Below the pieces are notes generated by a model that saw only the letters and a program-made list of their open reading frames with translations, did not search any database and had not been told where the DNA came from. Both the position numbers and the translations under genes were made by a program. 64,000 bases of DNA from positions 21,899,704 through 21,963,703 of the forward strand of contig NC_088304.1 of the NCBI RefSeq assembly GCF_032854445.1, in the 5' to 3' direction. Shown here one piece after another: positions 24,501-38,269 of the stretch. This DNA is from Liolophura sinensis (taxonomy: Eukaryota; Mollusca; Polyplacophora; Chitonida; Chitonidae). The stretch's first letter is position 1. Each line of letters starts with the position of its first letter.

Positions 24501-27500
24501 TGTGACAATCGGCTCTAAATCAGTTGGTCGGTTGAGTTTTTGACATTTTATCATTAAATACGGGACAATTCACGTAAAATAAAAGAAAGCTTAAATATGA
24601 AGTAAGGTACATCATACAGACAGCTGAAAACTGTGTGTAAAAATATTTTCATTAATTTTTTTAGATTTTTGAAGAGTGTTGAAAGGCATTCAGATATTTG
24701 AATTCTATGGTGGGCTTTATTAGCCGTAGTGACATTATCTAGGAACTCTGATGTCATATCACCAATTTTTCCTGATGTTCAGCAGGAGGAAGGAATTTTA
24801 ACAACATTACTTCAGTAATCTTTTACTCATGGGTAAAAAGTTATTTCAGCATTCAGTGTCGTGATTAGAGTTGGAAAAACTTCATGTGACGTCAGAGTTC
24901 CTAACCTCTGACAGTATGGTCCGGAAAGCCCACCTTAGAATTTAAATGTTTGAACACCTGTTTAATTCTCTTCACAAAAGTCTAAAAAATGAAATATATT
25001 TCTGCATAATTTAAAGTGGTCTGTTAAGCGATGCCTATTTAAATTTTTGAGGTCTTTTCCTTTAAAAGTTGGCCTATCACGTGCAAGATGACGAATTTGG
25101 CAGGATAAAGGGAGGTGTTGGAGGGGGCAGGGATTAATCAGTGTCATGATGTACAATAAATGACCTAAAGTTTTGCACATGAGTTACTGTCGTTCACTTT
25201 CGTACAATCTGAGTTGGTGGCAAGATGACAGGCCTACGTGGAAGTCACATCACACTGTTATCTGGTAACGGTTGTGTTCTTAGAGCCCTCATTACGCAGT
25301 GAATTTGTATACAAATGTATTTTAGAAAACGAATTTGACTGAGAAATGTCATCAACTTCCCATGTCCATGTAATTCCAATTTAGTATATCCGTCTACACG
25401 TAGATTTTGTTTCTTTACACTCAGAACTGTCATCCTATTGAAGAAGAGTTCCTTTTCTCACAGTTTTAAATTGGGAACGTCCAATTAACAGAGAAAACAT
25501 ACTCCACGCGAGGTTTCACAACACTACCACGTTTTATTTTCACCCCTTTTTGGTAGCATTGTGTGCTTTTCCGGCATATGGGGCCGGAAGCTTAACAGTT
25601 AACAGGCTTTCAAATTATGCCAGAATGAGCAAGAAATGTTTAGCTCCAGTGGTGCAGGCGAAGTGTGCAGGTGTCCCTTTGATCGCACTTTGACCTCTTT
25701 AACGCATCTGCTGGTAGGCTTGTTTGCAAGTATGGATTAGCCGTGCGCTAAATTCTGCTCCAGCTTTGTACACAAAGGGCCCTGCCACATTGTAACAACC
25801 ACATCCAACGTAATGAATCCTGGGATAGACTTTCCGAGTGCCAGGGTGAAACTTTAGGTCATTTACCGTAGGCGTTGCGAATCTGCACTTGATTGTTCCT
25901 TGATCCTTAACATTGACAAAGTTTGTAGCCTTGTCTGTCCCTCTGGTTTGTGGTAATTCTAAAACTAATTGTTTTAAGTTGTCATTTGTTTAATTTCCTT
26001 GAATAAATTTTAAAGAGTTGACAACGAATCACAATAAGTAAACTGTTAATAATGTACAAATTTGGAGAATTGAAACATGAGGCGAAGATATATATATATA
26101 TATATATATATAATTTGAATTTGTTTGTTTCAGAGCAATATTGGTCTGATTCTCCATGCTGTGGAGGAGTATGAATTGTCACTACGCTTCCTGGACAAAG
26201 CTCTGGAGCTAAACATCAGGTACATGACTGGGTTACCATCTGTAATGGCTTCAAGATCACTGTTCAGGGACAAATGAGTTGTCAATTTACACTTTGACAA
26301 TTTGAAATTCTAACAGTTTCTATACGGATGTACCAATAGCAGAGCGTATTATGTTTCAGAGATTTTGTCTGTCTGTCCGTCTGTATACATGTATGTGCCC
26401 GGGTTATATCTCCAGTTGTTTTCCAGGGAGAGTTTTAGTTTTTGATGGCTGCATAGATATACCGGTGACCATGTGTCGTGACTCGCATTTTTCCAGTTCC
26501 ACTGTTGTCATGGTTACCAGATTGCCATTTCCCTATGTATGCTATATGAATAGAAATGATTTCTTGTCTGGGCGATAACTGCTACAGTTTTCCGCATGAA
26601 GTTTTCATTTCATGCGGAAGGCTGTGTTCACCTGAAATCTTGTTGAGGGAAGGTTGTGGTCACCTGAAATCTTGATGAGGGAAGGCTGTGTTCACCTGAA
26701 ATCTTGTTGAGGGAAGGCTGTGTTCACCTGAAATCTTGTTGAGGGAAGGCTATGTTCACCTGAAATCTTGTTGAGGGAAGGCTGTGTTCACCTGAAATCT
26801 TGATGAGGGAAGGTTGTGGTCACCTGAAATCTTGTTGAGGGAAGGCTGTGTTCACCTGAAATCTTTTTGAGGGAAGGCTGTGTTCACCTGAAATCTTGTT
26901 GAGGGAAGGCTGTGTTTACCTGAAATTTTGTTGAGGGAAGGTTGTGGTCACCTGAAATCTTGTCGAGGGAAGGCTGTGTTCGCCTGAAATCTTGTTGAGG
27001 GAAGGTTGTGGTCACCTGAAATCTTGTCGAGGGAAGTTTGTGTTCACCTAAAATCTTGTGAGGGAAGGCTGTGTTCACCTGAAATCTTGTTGAGGGAAGT
27101 TTGTGTTCACCTGCAGTCTTGTTGAGGGAAGGCTGTGGTCAGATTTTAAGCTCCTTCTGTTTCAGTCACTGGGACATACAAGGCATTGGTTTCATCCCAG
27201 CCTTCAAAAGGGAATTGAGATCCCCAGCATATTTTGTCAAAAAAGTAAATAAATCGTTATCTTTTATATTAGGAATGCTGATGTAATGTTATCAGAGTAT
27301 GTACTGTAGTTAACGCAAACGATTCAGTCATGTAGATAGAGCAGTTATTTTGACTTATGACTACTTCGTTTGCTGCAGATTTTTTGGTGCTAAGAGTCTA
27401 AAGGCTGCCATGAGTTACCACCTAGTAGCTCGTACCCATTCGTGTCGTGGCGACTTCCGTGCTGCTCTCCAAAGCGAGAAGGAGGCCTACACCATTTACA

Positions 27501-29472
27501 AGCAACAGTATGGGTTCTGAGCAAAGTTATACATGTTGTACTGGGGCATGAACTGGACATTTTCATTTGGACTTGAACAGTATTTACGTTCAGTCTCATT
27601 TTCACTTTGGAGGCAGAACTCGTGTGTACTGTTCACAGGTTTATTCGTATTTGTTCTGTACTGTTAGAAGTATTAAAAGCTAGGTAGCTGTATGTGGCCA
27701 GACTAAACCAGTGTAAAGTCCAGTGGGATCCAAATGTTATTTAGTATGACTATAAGGTAGCTATTGTAGAATGATTAATAAGGCAAGTTGACCTTGTGTC
27801 TCATATCCTCTCTACCAAACTGCCCAGGGCTTGTATGGTGCTTGAAAACCTTGAAAAGACTGGAACTTGAAAGTATATTTCAGGTGCTTTTTTGTATTTA
27901 TTTATTTGATTTGAGTTTTATGGTGTACTCAAGAATATTTCACTTCTTGATGGCAACCAGCAGTATGGTGGAAGGAAAACTGGGCAGAGCCCAGTGAAAA
28001 CCCACAACCATCTGCAGGTTGCTGAAAAGACCTTTCCAGGTGCGGCCGGAGAGGAAGCCAGCATGAGCTGGTCTTGAACTCACAGTGACCACTTTGGTGA
28101 GAGGCTCCTGGGCCTCATTTAAGCTGCACTAGCGCACTAACCAACTGAGGTGTTTTTTTGTGGTTGGGCATGGAAAAGCCTTGGAATTAAGTGAAAAATT
28201 CGTTTCACTTTCTTTTTTTGTCACTACACTTAGTTTTACTTTCTGTTTTGGCCAGCTTGGAGAGGAGCATGAGCGTACCAAGGAAAGCTCAGACTGCTTG
28301 AAGCATCTTACTCAGCAGGCGGTTGGTCTTCCAGAAAAAAATGAATGAGATCGAGAAGGGAGAGCGAAATATTACCTTACCACCTCTGCAGGTAACCCAC
28401 AAATTTTGCGTTCATTATTATAGGTGATTTGCTGCCTAAAACCCTTTCTGTAATTGTCCAAATATGAGATCAAACAAAATTGTTTCTATACACTTGTATT
28501 GTGGGTCATATTAGGCTTAATGTGTCTGTTTGTAAGCATTCTGGCATTATCGCTGAATGTGCAGATATGTGTCATTTTGAGTGATAAGAAATTGTTAACT
28601 TTTTTGTCTGTACCATGAGAGCAGAAGCCTATAAAATACTTTAAAATATTGACTGATTTCAATTTTGCAGAGTTTATGCACCTTGGTGCCCTTCAGTGGC
28701 TTTTGATGTCCATGCAATATTTGTAAAACTGCTTCACTTTAAGAGGTTTGAATCTGGATGATCTTATGTTTTTAGATCATCCAAACCAAGCCTGATGTTG
28801 TTGTATGTTATTTATTTTGCTATCATGATTGTATCCGCAGGCTCTGAAACTCTTACAGTTCAATCTTCCTCATTTCAGATTCAGACACCTTCGTTATCAA
28901 GTGTGTTGGATACGCTGAATGTGATCAATGGGATAGTCTTGTTCAGATCAGGTATGAACTATCATAACAAAACTGGTACCCAAAGAACAAGCAGTCCAAC
29001 CCATTCTTCTCAACTGTTACATTTTTTAAAATCTTTTTTAATATTATTCAACGAATGTAAGTAAATGTATACGCAAAGCAATTGCATATCCAATTATTTC
29101 TTGTATTATCTCAAGTCTGTTGAGGTTATCGAGTTCTTTTCTTTTGTTTTTTCTACTCAGCCAAGATGACATTGAGAAATTCCGCACGGAGATGGCCAAA
29201 CGCCAAATCGGGCATAATGACACGAAAGCAGTGTCATCTGGTGAGAAGAGTTCAGAAAAGGGGAACAACTCTCAGAGAGCAATACTCAAGGTCAAGACCC
29301 TAGCAATATAAACAACAACAACAACAGCAGTTCTAAGTCACCTTCCCCAGGTCCAGTGAAGTCGGACAGTAGCAGTCAGAGCTCTGCCAGCCTGGACTCT
29401 GCTCTGTCCAATGGGGATGCTGGCAACACGGGCGACACAAAACCCGAAATTAACTCCGAACAAGGGAGATAA
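21575..29472 (+). CDS. CLUH: CLUH 3' part: end of the central domain, TPR repeats and C-terminus (10 exons)
   Basis: Exons: 21575-21665, 22328-22514, 22994-23185, 23704-23784, 24344-24469, 26134-26219, 27379-27508, 28256-28391, 28879-28951 and 29166 to about 29472. They encode the end of the central domain ([18 protein letters not shown]) and then the tetratricopeptide region ([60 protein letters not shown]). The first six exons join in phase. Later ones show small breaks. After CAG at 27508 the expected GT donor reads TATGGG, so a G appears to be lost. Exon 28256-28391 is 136 bases where a multiple of three is expected, with an A7 run near 28336. The last exon stops at 29311, while a Ser/Asn-rich coding-looking stretch continues in another frame to a TAA at 29470-29472. 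Sequencing indels or recent decay are both possible. Confidence 0.9.
22763..22920 (+). mobile_element. tRNA-derived SINE copy
   Basis: It starts with TTTGGTGGCCTAATGGTTAGAGCATC, a pol III A-box type tRNA head, and shares its body with the copy at 34890-35215: AAATGGTACTTGTT, GGACTGG and GGCTCGGTGTC. It lies in the CLUH intron before exon 22994. Confidence 0.7.
26610..27145 (+). repeat. 32-bp minisatellite, about 16 copies, in a CLUH intron
   Basis: The unit reads approximately AGGCTGTGTTCACCTGAAATC followed by TTGTTGAGGGA, with variants such as GTTGTGGTCACC and GATGAGGGA. Its reading frame on the minus strand is open by composition only. Confidence 0.92.
27905..28150 (-). mobile_element. SINE-like repeat, reverse copy, in a CLUH intron
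   Basis: It reads GGTGTACTCAAGAATATTTCAC, then GCCCAGTGAAAACCCACAACCA, GCGGCCGGAGAGGAAGCCAGCATGAG and CACTAACCAACTGAGG. It is the reverse of the family described at 18775-18895 and matches 38270-38520 and 58900-59085 at length. Confidence 0.7.
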
Positions 29473-32400
29473 CTATAGAGAGAAATTTAGGTTGACTGAT
29501 AAAAAAACAAGATGTGTCTGAAAAATATCTCGCAATACTTGTCCCTTGTCGCAGCAAATGCTAGCGACATGTCATTATTGGTTTCAGTAAATGCTAGCAA
29601 CATGCGGTTGTCGACTTCTGTAAATGCTAGCAACATGCTGTTGTCAACTTCAGTGAATGGTAGCAACATGTGGTTGTCAACTCCAGTGAGTGCTAGCGTC
29701 ATGCGGTTGTCACTTTCAGCAAATGTTAGCAACATCTGGTTGTCAATTTCAGGTTATATATTTCAGTGTAGTTGCCAGAACTTTTCCAGAAAAGGGATTT
29801 ATGCCAAATTGTGATCTCTATTAGTTAGGTGCATTGGTTCACTGGTGTGACCATTGGTGACAAGGCAGTAGTTCTGGGGGTAAGAAAAGAAGTTGTCCAT
29901 GTACCAGTCAGGTATACAAAATACACAACTTTGTAGGTGTTTTAGAAATGAAAAGATGTTCTTGATTTTCATCAGGTTTTGTGGTTGATTTCTGATTTTC
30001 AGGGTTTTTTTTTCTTTCAACATTTTTTGCTTGGGTTGTTAGAAATGCATAAGGAAAGTCTTTATATCAGTGAGAGCTCATCATGCATGAATTTCATATT
30101 TAAATTATCACTGTGCATTTCCTTCTCTCAGTGTTGACATTTTTTTTCTTTCATGCGCATTTTTCTTTGTGATTTGTTTTTTTTTAGGGTTAGTCTGTGT
30201 GTGTGTTTTTACATGTATTTGTTTATAATCCTATGTCAAAAATTTCATACAAACCTGTGAAGTCCTATGCCATCAGTGTGTAGGAAAACACCATTATTAA
30301 GGCGTGATTGTAAATGAAAGGCTTTTGAAGCCTATTGATATTTTTTTTTTCTTTCTTTTTCTGTGGTACCAAATATATCCCATATATAGTTGTCCACAAT
30401 TAGGGTTTTGAAATATAGAGCTTTCCATTTACATTTGTGTACGAAATCAGGACATATTTAAATGTGGCTTGAAAAGCGAAGACATTTTCTAGATGAATTC
30501 TGAGATAATCCCAAGTCACATGTCTATGTCCTAAAACTAAACCTCTGTACTTTTATTACAGTGTTTAGATATTCCATTTCTTGTTTATGTCTGTTAAGTT
30601 TGCAGTGGCTTGCTGTTGCATTTTGGGATACCAAAGGTGTGTTGAATTGCTTTAGATGAAATCATTCTATTACATGTAACGGGGGCAACAACGTTAAAAT
30701 ATTTGAAATGCTAGAATTTTAGTGTGTCAGTAGGATAATGTTTCTGACAATCTACACTAAAATTTCATTTAATTTAATTTTCCACGAATGACAAATGTGT
30801 GCTTGTAATGCAGTGTCTCGCCTTAAGAACAACCAAAGCAACGCCTTTGTCTTGTTTTGTCAATAAGATACTTTTCTACTGAGAAGTATAGGTAAATCTA
30901 AGAACGGTAAAAATCTAGCTTTGAAGGGAATCGAGACGAGATTTAAGACTGGAAATTAGGATGGATTCAGTTCTTAAGTGCTTATGTTTAGTGAGAACTT
31001 GATAGCATGTGGTGTTTGTGAAGTAGATGGAGAAAGATTAAGTAGATAGACTCGTGTATCTCTACAGATGTTCGGCTAGTCGTGGCTTAATTTACTTGTC
31101 CTCCCAATGAGATACCCAGTGCCTCAAAACTTGTGGTCCTTATGTCAGGGGAGGTAATCCACCCACATCTGGTCTGCGACAGCTTTAAGAGGAGGCTTTT
31201 TTCCTGTTTCTAAAAGAAGATGTTAATTTTAGCCTGGCTTACAATGGGCTCATTTTGATGTATGTGTTGTCATAGTAACAAGGCCGCCCTTAATTTTGCT
31301 TACTCTTGTAATCTTATATCTACCCAAAATTTAAAAAGAATGGGACAAGCTGATAATCGTTACGGTACTTTGCATGAGTTATAACCGTTTGGCAAGCATT
31401 ACAATTTGCATACACGGAGTACAAGAAGTACAGAAAGCTTAACCAGTGGCATCAGCTTGGATGTACATGTAATTAAGACGTTCGACAAGTAGTGCTACAC
31501 ATGTTTGGTGTAAAATTGTGATAGTTGTTGAAAAAAAACATGATAAAGAGTATTTTTTATGAGGCAATAGTGCTAGACCTAGGTTAATCCAGATGTGTGT
31601 GATTGTTTTTTATTGACTCAGAGATTTATAATTGTATTTAAAGATTTTACATATTGTTTTGGATCACTGTGTAGTTTCGTATTTGGACCAGTGGGTACAG
31701 TAGTTACATAGTTACGCCTCTGCGTAGTTACATTAGGTGGATCAGCGGGTAGTGTCATGCATGTAGTTGGATCAGTATATAGTTACGTAGTCAGGTCAGA
31801 GTAGATATCCAGTAGCATTCCATTGAAACGCAGAATGAGCAAGCCAACCACCGTCTCTAAGAACGTTTTTTATTCAAATTTACAATTTTACAAGAACCTG
31901 ATTGGCTGTGTCAGTAATTCACAGTAAGCAGTGATATGATTGGGTGAACAAGATATTTCATTATGTTCCGTACAGATGTTTCCAAATGGCCGTGTTATAA
32001 AGCTTTTGTTATGTTATTACACTAACCGATGTTGTGAATTTTCTTGACATGAAAACAACAATAGTAGTTCTTGTTATTCCTGGAAGATTCATAATTTACG
32101 TGAAGGACATCAGGATTTTCTAATTGTGTCCTTTCACGTCCAGTATTACCAGACTGGAGCACAAAACTTTGACCCTTGTGTCTTATTTCGTATTATTCAG
32201 GTCTTCGATACTTTGAATATTATTGATGAAAACAAGTAGAATATGTATAATTGCACAGAGAGGGTTTTGTCATATCTGACACGCTGAAACAAAATGGTTG
32301 TTTGATCCACACCCTATTCACCAATCCGCCGTTGTGTGATAAGGGTCTGTTGTAGATGAACTTGCCGAGCTGTATAAAGCGAGGCAGCAGAGAGTTGCTG

Positions 32401-34877
32401 TGTTGTGTGTATGCTGGTGCATCATACCGTGATGTGGGGATGCTTACTGTCACAGGGATGCGTAAATGTAGTGTAGATGGCATTCCGTGTACAGGTGATT
32501 GGAGTTTGATCTGGTTTATCTTTTGTTGAGGTTACATTTACATGTAAAATGGTGTGAATTTGTGAGTTGAATTGCTTTGAGCTCATCTGGGTTCATCATA
32601 TGTCCATTGTTGTGGTTACGTGTATTTGTGTGGTTACCTTTTTTCTAAGTGAATCCTACTGTCATTACCGATGGCATCACTCCCGCTGTGGACCAGCCCA
32701 ACATTTGACCCCTTGACCCCCGGACCCCCCGACCAGATCCATTTCCCTTATGATTATTAATCGGTGTTTTTTTAGTGAAACTTGTTTTGTTGTATGTTCT
32801 TCTCATTCTGATATATTTGTCTTTGCCGTTCTGTTAGTCTTAGACAACAGTTTTTTAAACCAGTGTCTCCATTGGTGATATTGTCAAAGATATTTAATGA
32901 TTGGAGATCTATAAATCAGTTCAAATCCATTTTCTGCTGAACCCGTTATATACGGCATTTATTATGCTGGGTTATTGCATTTACTTCCGGGTCAATCAAG
33001 CATCATGGGATGAAATTCAGATTTATTTTTGTAGATAGAGAATTCTTCCTCAATTGTGATGGTAATTGCCATCAATTTGCCATTATTTGTATTTGTAATG
33101 CATGTAATGGGCACTCCTTAATTTGGTTATTTGATAATTATAACCCGGACATTAGTGTACATAGGCCAATGTGTATAGTGAAACTCTTTCCTTATCAAAA
33201 CCGTGCTTTGCGTATTGCATTTAGTGACTCATAAAATCTCATTTCCATGTTGATGCATGAGTGAGCCTTGCCGCCAGTGCTGTTTTTGTTTGTTCAAATG
33301 TAACATAGAAAAAAATGTTCACGTTCTTGTTTATATATTTTAGGAGGAAGGGGGGTGGGGGCATTATTAAATTTTGTGTGGATCTGTTTTTTTCCCCCGC
33401 TGTAGTTGGCCCCTATTCCTATATGAACAACCAGTTTAAGATGTAAGATGATAATGAGACACTTCTACAAATTTTTGTCATTTTTAGAAACTTTTCTCGC
33501 GTGTCTCGTCACCTCGTGGTGTTGTAAAGTTGAGGGGTGGCGATAGTTTCCGATAAATGACATGAAGTTTTGTGAATGCGTATAACTCCAGCAGTTTTAT
33601 TTAATTCTGATACAGTCTTTTTGTTGTGATTTCGTTTAGCCATCGCGTTTGAGGGCAGTTTTTTGTGTTAATTTGTGATTTTTAGGTAGTGCTATGTAAT
33701 CAAACATGAAAAAAGGCTACCAGAATTTTGTTGACTCGTTTTTCAACAGTAACTCTTGTTCAACTGCAGCAACTGTATTTTGTGGAATTATCATTGTCAC
33801 AGTATCTATCTCAAATAGATAGATAACCATGGTAAGGTGTATTGAGATTTTCATGGTTTTTGTACCAGCAAGTTCCAAGTCCAAATGTCAAGTGACTTAC
33901 ACATCTTATGTGCTTACGAAAAATAGCGATTTTGTTTTTTTGTTTGCACATCCACCTCAGTAAAAAAGCATCCACTCTTAATATACGTTAGCATTTATCC
34001 TCGAAACCAATGACAGGTTGCTTCTACAACTTGTTTTGAATCCCATTTTTTGATGTGTCCAATCACTATAATCCACTGTGGGAATCCGGTTTAAGGAGGG
34101 TGCTTCTAATTGACCAGTTTGTGAGTTGTTTGATGTTAATGTCTAGTTTTTGTTACAAGTATAGGTCATTGGATCAGAAAAAGACCAGTTTGTTTTTGTG
34201 GAGTGATTTGTGGCATGGCTTTTTTTGTTTTTCCTTTTACTTCACAGTAGCACCTGTGATCATGGTTTCAGGTCAAGGGGCAGAGGTCGACGGTCACACC
34301 TTCGATCTGAGTATCAGCCTGTTGCATCTATGCACTCCTATGTATTTGTTGATTGTACATGTATTTGTTATCACAATGAGTACACATCGCCTTAGATATA
34401 GTCTAAAGTTGACCGACCGACTCTGTGGCGTCCAGTGAGGACAGTGTATATATACTGTGTGTCATATGCTGTGTGCGTGCGAGGCATTACAGGCGCCGAG
34501 GGTACCCTAGGTGCTTCTCCCTAGTCTACCTAGCAGGACCAGGTGTGTTTGCCTTAACTTAGCGTCCTAGACCGGTTGTATGAAGGATCGGTTGTATGAG
34601 GGACCTGAATAGATTGCATTTATCCTGGCATTCACAATATTCAAGATTTCAGATGGAAGCAATAAACTTGTTTGAGAAACCAAAACAGTATGATGGTGTC
34701 TGATACTTTTTTTGCCATACTTTATTTAACAAATTATAATCCCTGTCAAACTGCATATAAGCATTTATAGTAAACGAGAAATCTCGGATGTAGATGAGCA
34801 CGACGTTAAACCACAAGCGCTCGCTCGGATGTAGATGATAATGTGTTGTATGGCCTTGAAAATTATCCATCTCCCTG
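29473..34877. other. Long non-coding stretch after CLUH, perhaps including its 3' UTR
   Basis: I see no conserved exon in these 5.4 kb. The composition is AT-rich with many T runs. An AATAAA at 34660-34665 and other weaker signals could end a long CLUH transcript, but this cannot be decided by reading. The first part contains the 33-bp minisatellite. Confidence 0.5.
29540..29755 (+). repeat. 33-bp minisatellite just after the CLUH stop
   Basis: About seven units share AATG(C/T)TAGCAACATG, G(T)TTGTC and a (A/G)ACTTCAGT-like end. Since 33 is a multiple of three, the array is open on both strands (NASNMRLSTSV-type repeats on the plus strand). It has no CLUH resemblance and is taken as non-coding. 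Confidence 0.8.
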
Positions 34878-35225
34878 CCCGGTCGGACCGCTTCGGTGGC
34901 CTAATGGTCAGGGCATCCGCCTCGAAGTCGAGAGACCCGGGATTAACCCGGCGTCGGGCCATACCAAAGGCTTTAATAATGGTACTTGTTACATCATTTT
35001 CGCTCAGCACTGAGAAATTGGAGCCAGGAAACGGGACTGGTAGACTCGGTGTCGGTATAATGTGACTGGGTGTCATGTCTGGTGTCTACGGCATGAAACT
35101 TCAGTGGCGGCAGGACTTTGGCGGGTTGGACTCGCCCTGCCACAAGAAGACAGAATATGTACACACCTAATGATGACTCGTCGTCGTATGAAAAATTGTT
35201 AAGTACGACGTTAAACTCAAAGCAT
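34878..35225 (+). mobile_element. tRNA-derived SINE, long copy
   Basis: The head CTTCGGTGGCCTAATGGTCAGG, GCATCCGCCTCGAAGTCGAG and ACCCGGGATTAACCCGG resembles a tRNA with A and B boxes. The body includes GGGACTGGTAGACTCGGTGTC and ends with GAAAAATTGTTAAGTACGACGTTAAAC plus a CATTCACC tail. It is the best copy of its family in this window. Confidence 0.8.
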
Positions 35226-37600
35226 TCACCCATCCATTCATTTGATTCTCTATGCATTTGTGATCAGTAGACAGCGCTGTAGCTTGGGCACTTTTAAGAG
35301 TCCTGCTTCTCCGGACGTGCGTGAGAATGTCTAGCGGTAACCTGCGGAGGGTCGTGGGTTATCCTTTGGTTCTTCGCGGTTTTCTCCCACCATAATTCTG
35401 GCGGCCGTCGTATAAGCGAAACATTCATGAGTACGGTGAAAAACATCAATGAAACAGCATCCTCATCTCAGGCGATCATACTCCTTACAGCGCCCTTCTC
35501 ATAACCACCACCGCTGGTAAATTTTGTGCAGAAATCTTGAACTCTGCCGAGGTTACTGGTGTCACCGGGATGAGACCGGAAATGATGTCAGAAAACACAA
35601 GGATTCTGCCTCAACCTTTGTTTCTAGTAATACGTCATACAGATGCATTCTCTTTATTTCTTTATAGTACGCTCAACACGATTCTGACAGACACCTGGAA
35701 CAGTTTTATTGCTGAATTTTGATTAAATAGTTCCGCGCGAGGACACCAGTGGTGAGGCTAAGTTTAAACAAGCGGACATGTGTTGCATAGGCAGTGATGT
35801 GAAGCGAGCGTAGAGAGCTCCACATGCACTGTAAGGAGTATATCAGCCGATGAGCAGTGACGTCACGTGCTTGAATCCAACGCCTGCTCGCTCGTCTAGC
35901 TGGACACAGACCCCGATTGTAGACGATTGTAGTTCTGAGTATTTTAGGGTATAAATTCTTTTTTTGCTCCCAGGCGGCCATGTTTGGTGTACAGGTGTAT
36001 GCTTGGTATTAAAATGCTGGAACTGTCTAAACTTTGAGGAGGAATGAGCTTTATTGATGAAAGTTTGAAATTCTGGGCGAGAGGACACAAGGTGTAAGGT
36101 AGTGATGAGGCTGCGAGTGATGTCCCCTTGGCGTTCCTAGGCACGCCTCCCAGCTGCCGGCATGGAAAGGTCCATTTTGACGGTCAGCCTATGTCAAGAT
36201 TTTTATGGCTTCTTTCTCACCAAAGTTTACTGGCCACAGAATGTTTGGGACTGAGCTACAGCGCTAGACGTTAATATTGTCTCTTATGGAAAATTAATGG
36301 GGGTCTGAGGCCAGCTCTAAGCCGGGAGGCATGTCCGCTACCTCGCAGACAGCGATGGTTTTTGCCGCCCATGCATTCACCTGACGAGTTACTGTCGAGT
36401 TACTGTATGTGACAGAGTCATTTGTTTTTTTTTCTTTGCACCCGTTATCCATATAACGGACATACCCTTTTTCTGATCGCCCCCAGTACAAGTTAGCTAT
36501 GACGCGCCTGGGATACGTCATGTTATGATGTTTGTATGACGTCACTCCTCGCCACCGCAAGTTGTGTGTGTTTTTCGTTCATTTCTCACGTCACATGTAC
36601 AACTGAAGTATTCCGCCGTACAGCGTTAAGTAAATCTAAATTAAATAAATGTAAAATATTACAGCAAACAAATCAGGTGATAGTTTTTTTACTTGCTGTT
36701 ATAACTGTGTGTAATTATTCACGTCTATTTCTGGAAGTAGCATTACTTTTCACAATTTGTCTTGATATTTAGGCATGACAATGGCTTTAGTTTTTGTTAT
36801 TTTCACACCAAATAAATAAATAAATAAATATATCATCTTTCTGCTGGTGGTCTAAGGGTCCCGAGGTTCTTTGTATTGTTTATTTTAATTGTACATTGAT
36901 ATTAAATACGTTGACAACATAGCATTTTTAGTAATTCTAGACCAATGATATCTAATAAATTGTAGTATTATCGCTGCAATATTTTTTCCTTAACAATGTT
37001 TAAGCCATTGTGCTGGGTGGCGCGGTTGGGGGGATGAAGTGGGGGGGGGGGAGATTGGCTACTGTTTAAGCATTTACATAAACACTTACAACCCCCCCCC
37101 CCCCCTTAAATCATGAAAGATGACGAGGCCGTACTTCACCGGTTAGGTGTAACAATTTTCTATATCACACCGTCGCTCTGGTTTCGTTCTGTATACTGTA
37201 AGTCTTTTATTATCTCCAAATATACGTGATTCTGGTGAAAGACGATCATTTCTGACCTTATTGCGCAACTTTCGGTGCTAGATCCTTTTGGTGCTAATTG
37301 TCTTTTGGTGCCATCTTGGAATTCAAAGATTGTTCACATGTTTTTTGCGATAAGAGAACTTCCAAGATTTTAAGGCCATAAAACTAATTATCATTAGACG
37401 GCAAACGACGGCATAAATGTTTCTTAAAATGAATGTACCAAACAGAATTATTTTCAGATGGTCTGCATGTGTATCCAGGAGTAATATGGGGAATATAGTT
37501 CCGGGGCCAGGTGCGCGAAAGTGTAATAAAATCCTCTCTTTATAGGTACAAAAAACAACAGAATTATAGTAAGCTTTGTTTATTATAGTAAAGATGTCAA

Positions 37601-37795
37601 GTGTTTACTTAGTAATGTGGTGAATATGTTCAGTAATCGCAAGTAGCCCAGTGAACTTGAGAGTGTTTATATTAAGTGTAAAACGCCGATGTTCACACTT
37701 TACCATGCTTAATGGCTTTTTACACTTAATATAAACACAAAGTAATGTTTACTAGTTGCGTTCATTGAAAATTATCACCACATTACTAAGTAAAC
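37601..37795. repeat. Nested inverted repeat (foldback or MITE-like)
   Basis: The outer arms are 37601-37623 (GTTTACTTAGTAATGTGGTGA) and 37774-37795, its reverse complement. The inner arms are 37663-37683 (GTGTTTATATTAAGTGTAAAA) and 37717-37738. Both arm pairs are almost perfect, so the single strand could fold into a long two-part hairpin. No transposase and no clear target duplication is seen. Confidence 0.75.
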
Positions 37796-38269
37796 ATTTC
37801 ACGCGAAACGCTGTTAAATGCTGTTACATCACTATAATTTATTCTTGGCTCTTTTGGTTCTTTTTAACTGGTTTCAAACACCTTCATCAATTTTTTTTTG
37901 TTACTATTGGTGTTATTCTATCGAAAACCATTCACTGGCTCCTGTTTTGAACTTGTTTTTGGCATGATATGGTTGAAATAGTGCCAGAGCAGCGCTAAAC
38001 CATAATTATTCATTCATGCTTGGCTTAGGATTTTCTGTTACACCAGAAAAACCTGAAAGAAGTAAACTGATAGTTCGCGGACGAGTTTGTTTTCAATTTG
38101 AAGTGAGAATAGATTTCATTATGTAATGTGGGCGCATGAAACCGCACGGCAAGAATGTCTAGTTATTGTCAGATAAATACTCTGATGTTCCGCGAAAATC
38201 ACATCAGTTCAGTGCACGTACTTAAAACACCCGGAGAACTCCCTTGCCAAGATATTTATGTATTCATTT

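Noticed and set aside
26610-27145. The regular 32-bp array considered as a CRISPR-like structure
   Set aside because: There are no unique spacers between repeats, the units are contiguous, and the host is eukaryotic.
34878-34960. A second tRNA gene
   Set aside because: The A- and B-box segments sit in a dispersed SINE with a shared body and tail (also at 22763 and in part at 14395), and no complete cloverleaf with a matching acceptor stem is seen.
36536-36772. A hydrophobic 78-codon frame as a possible signal-peptide exon of the receptor
   Set aside because: No good donor in phase 1 and no conserved content. Hydrophobicity is explained by T-rich DNA.
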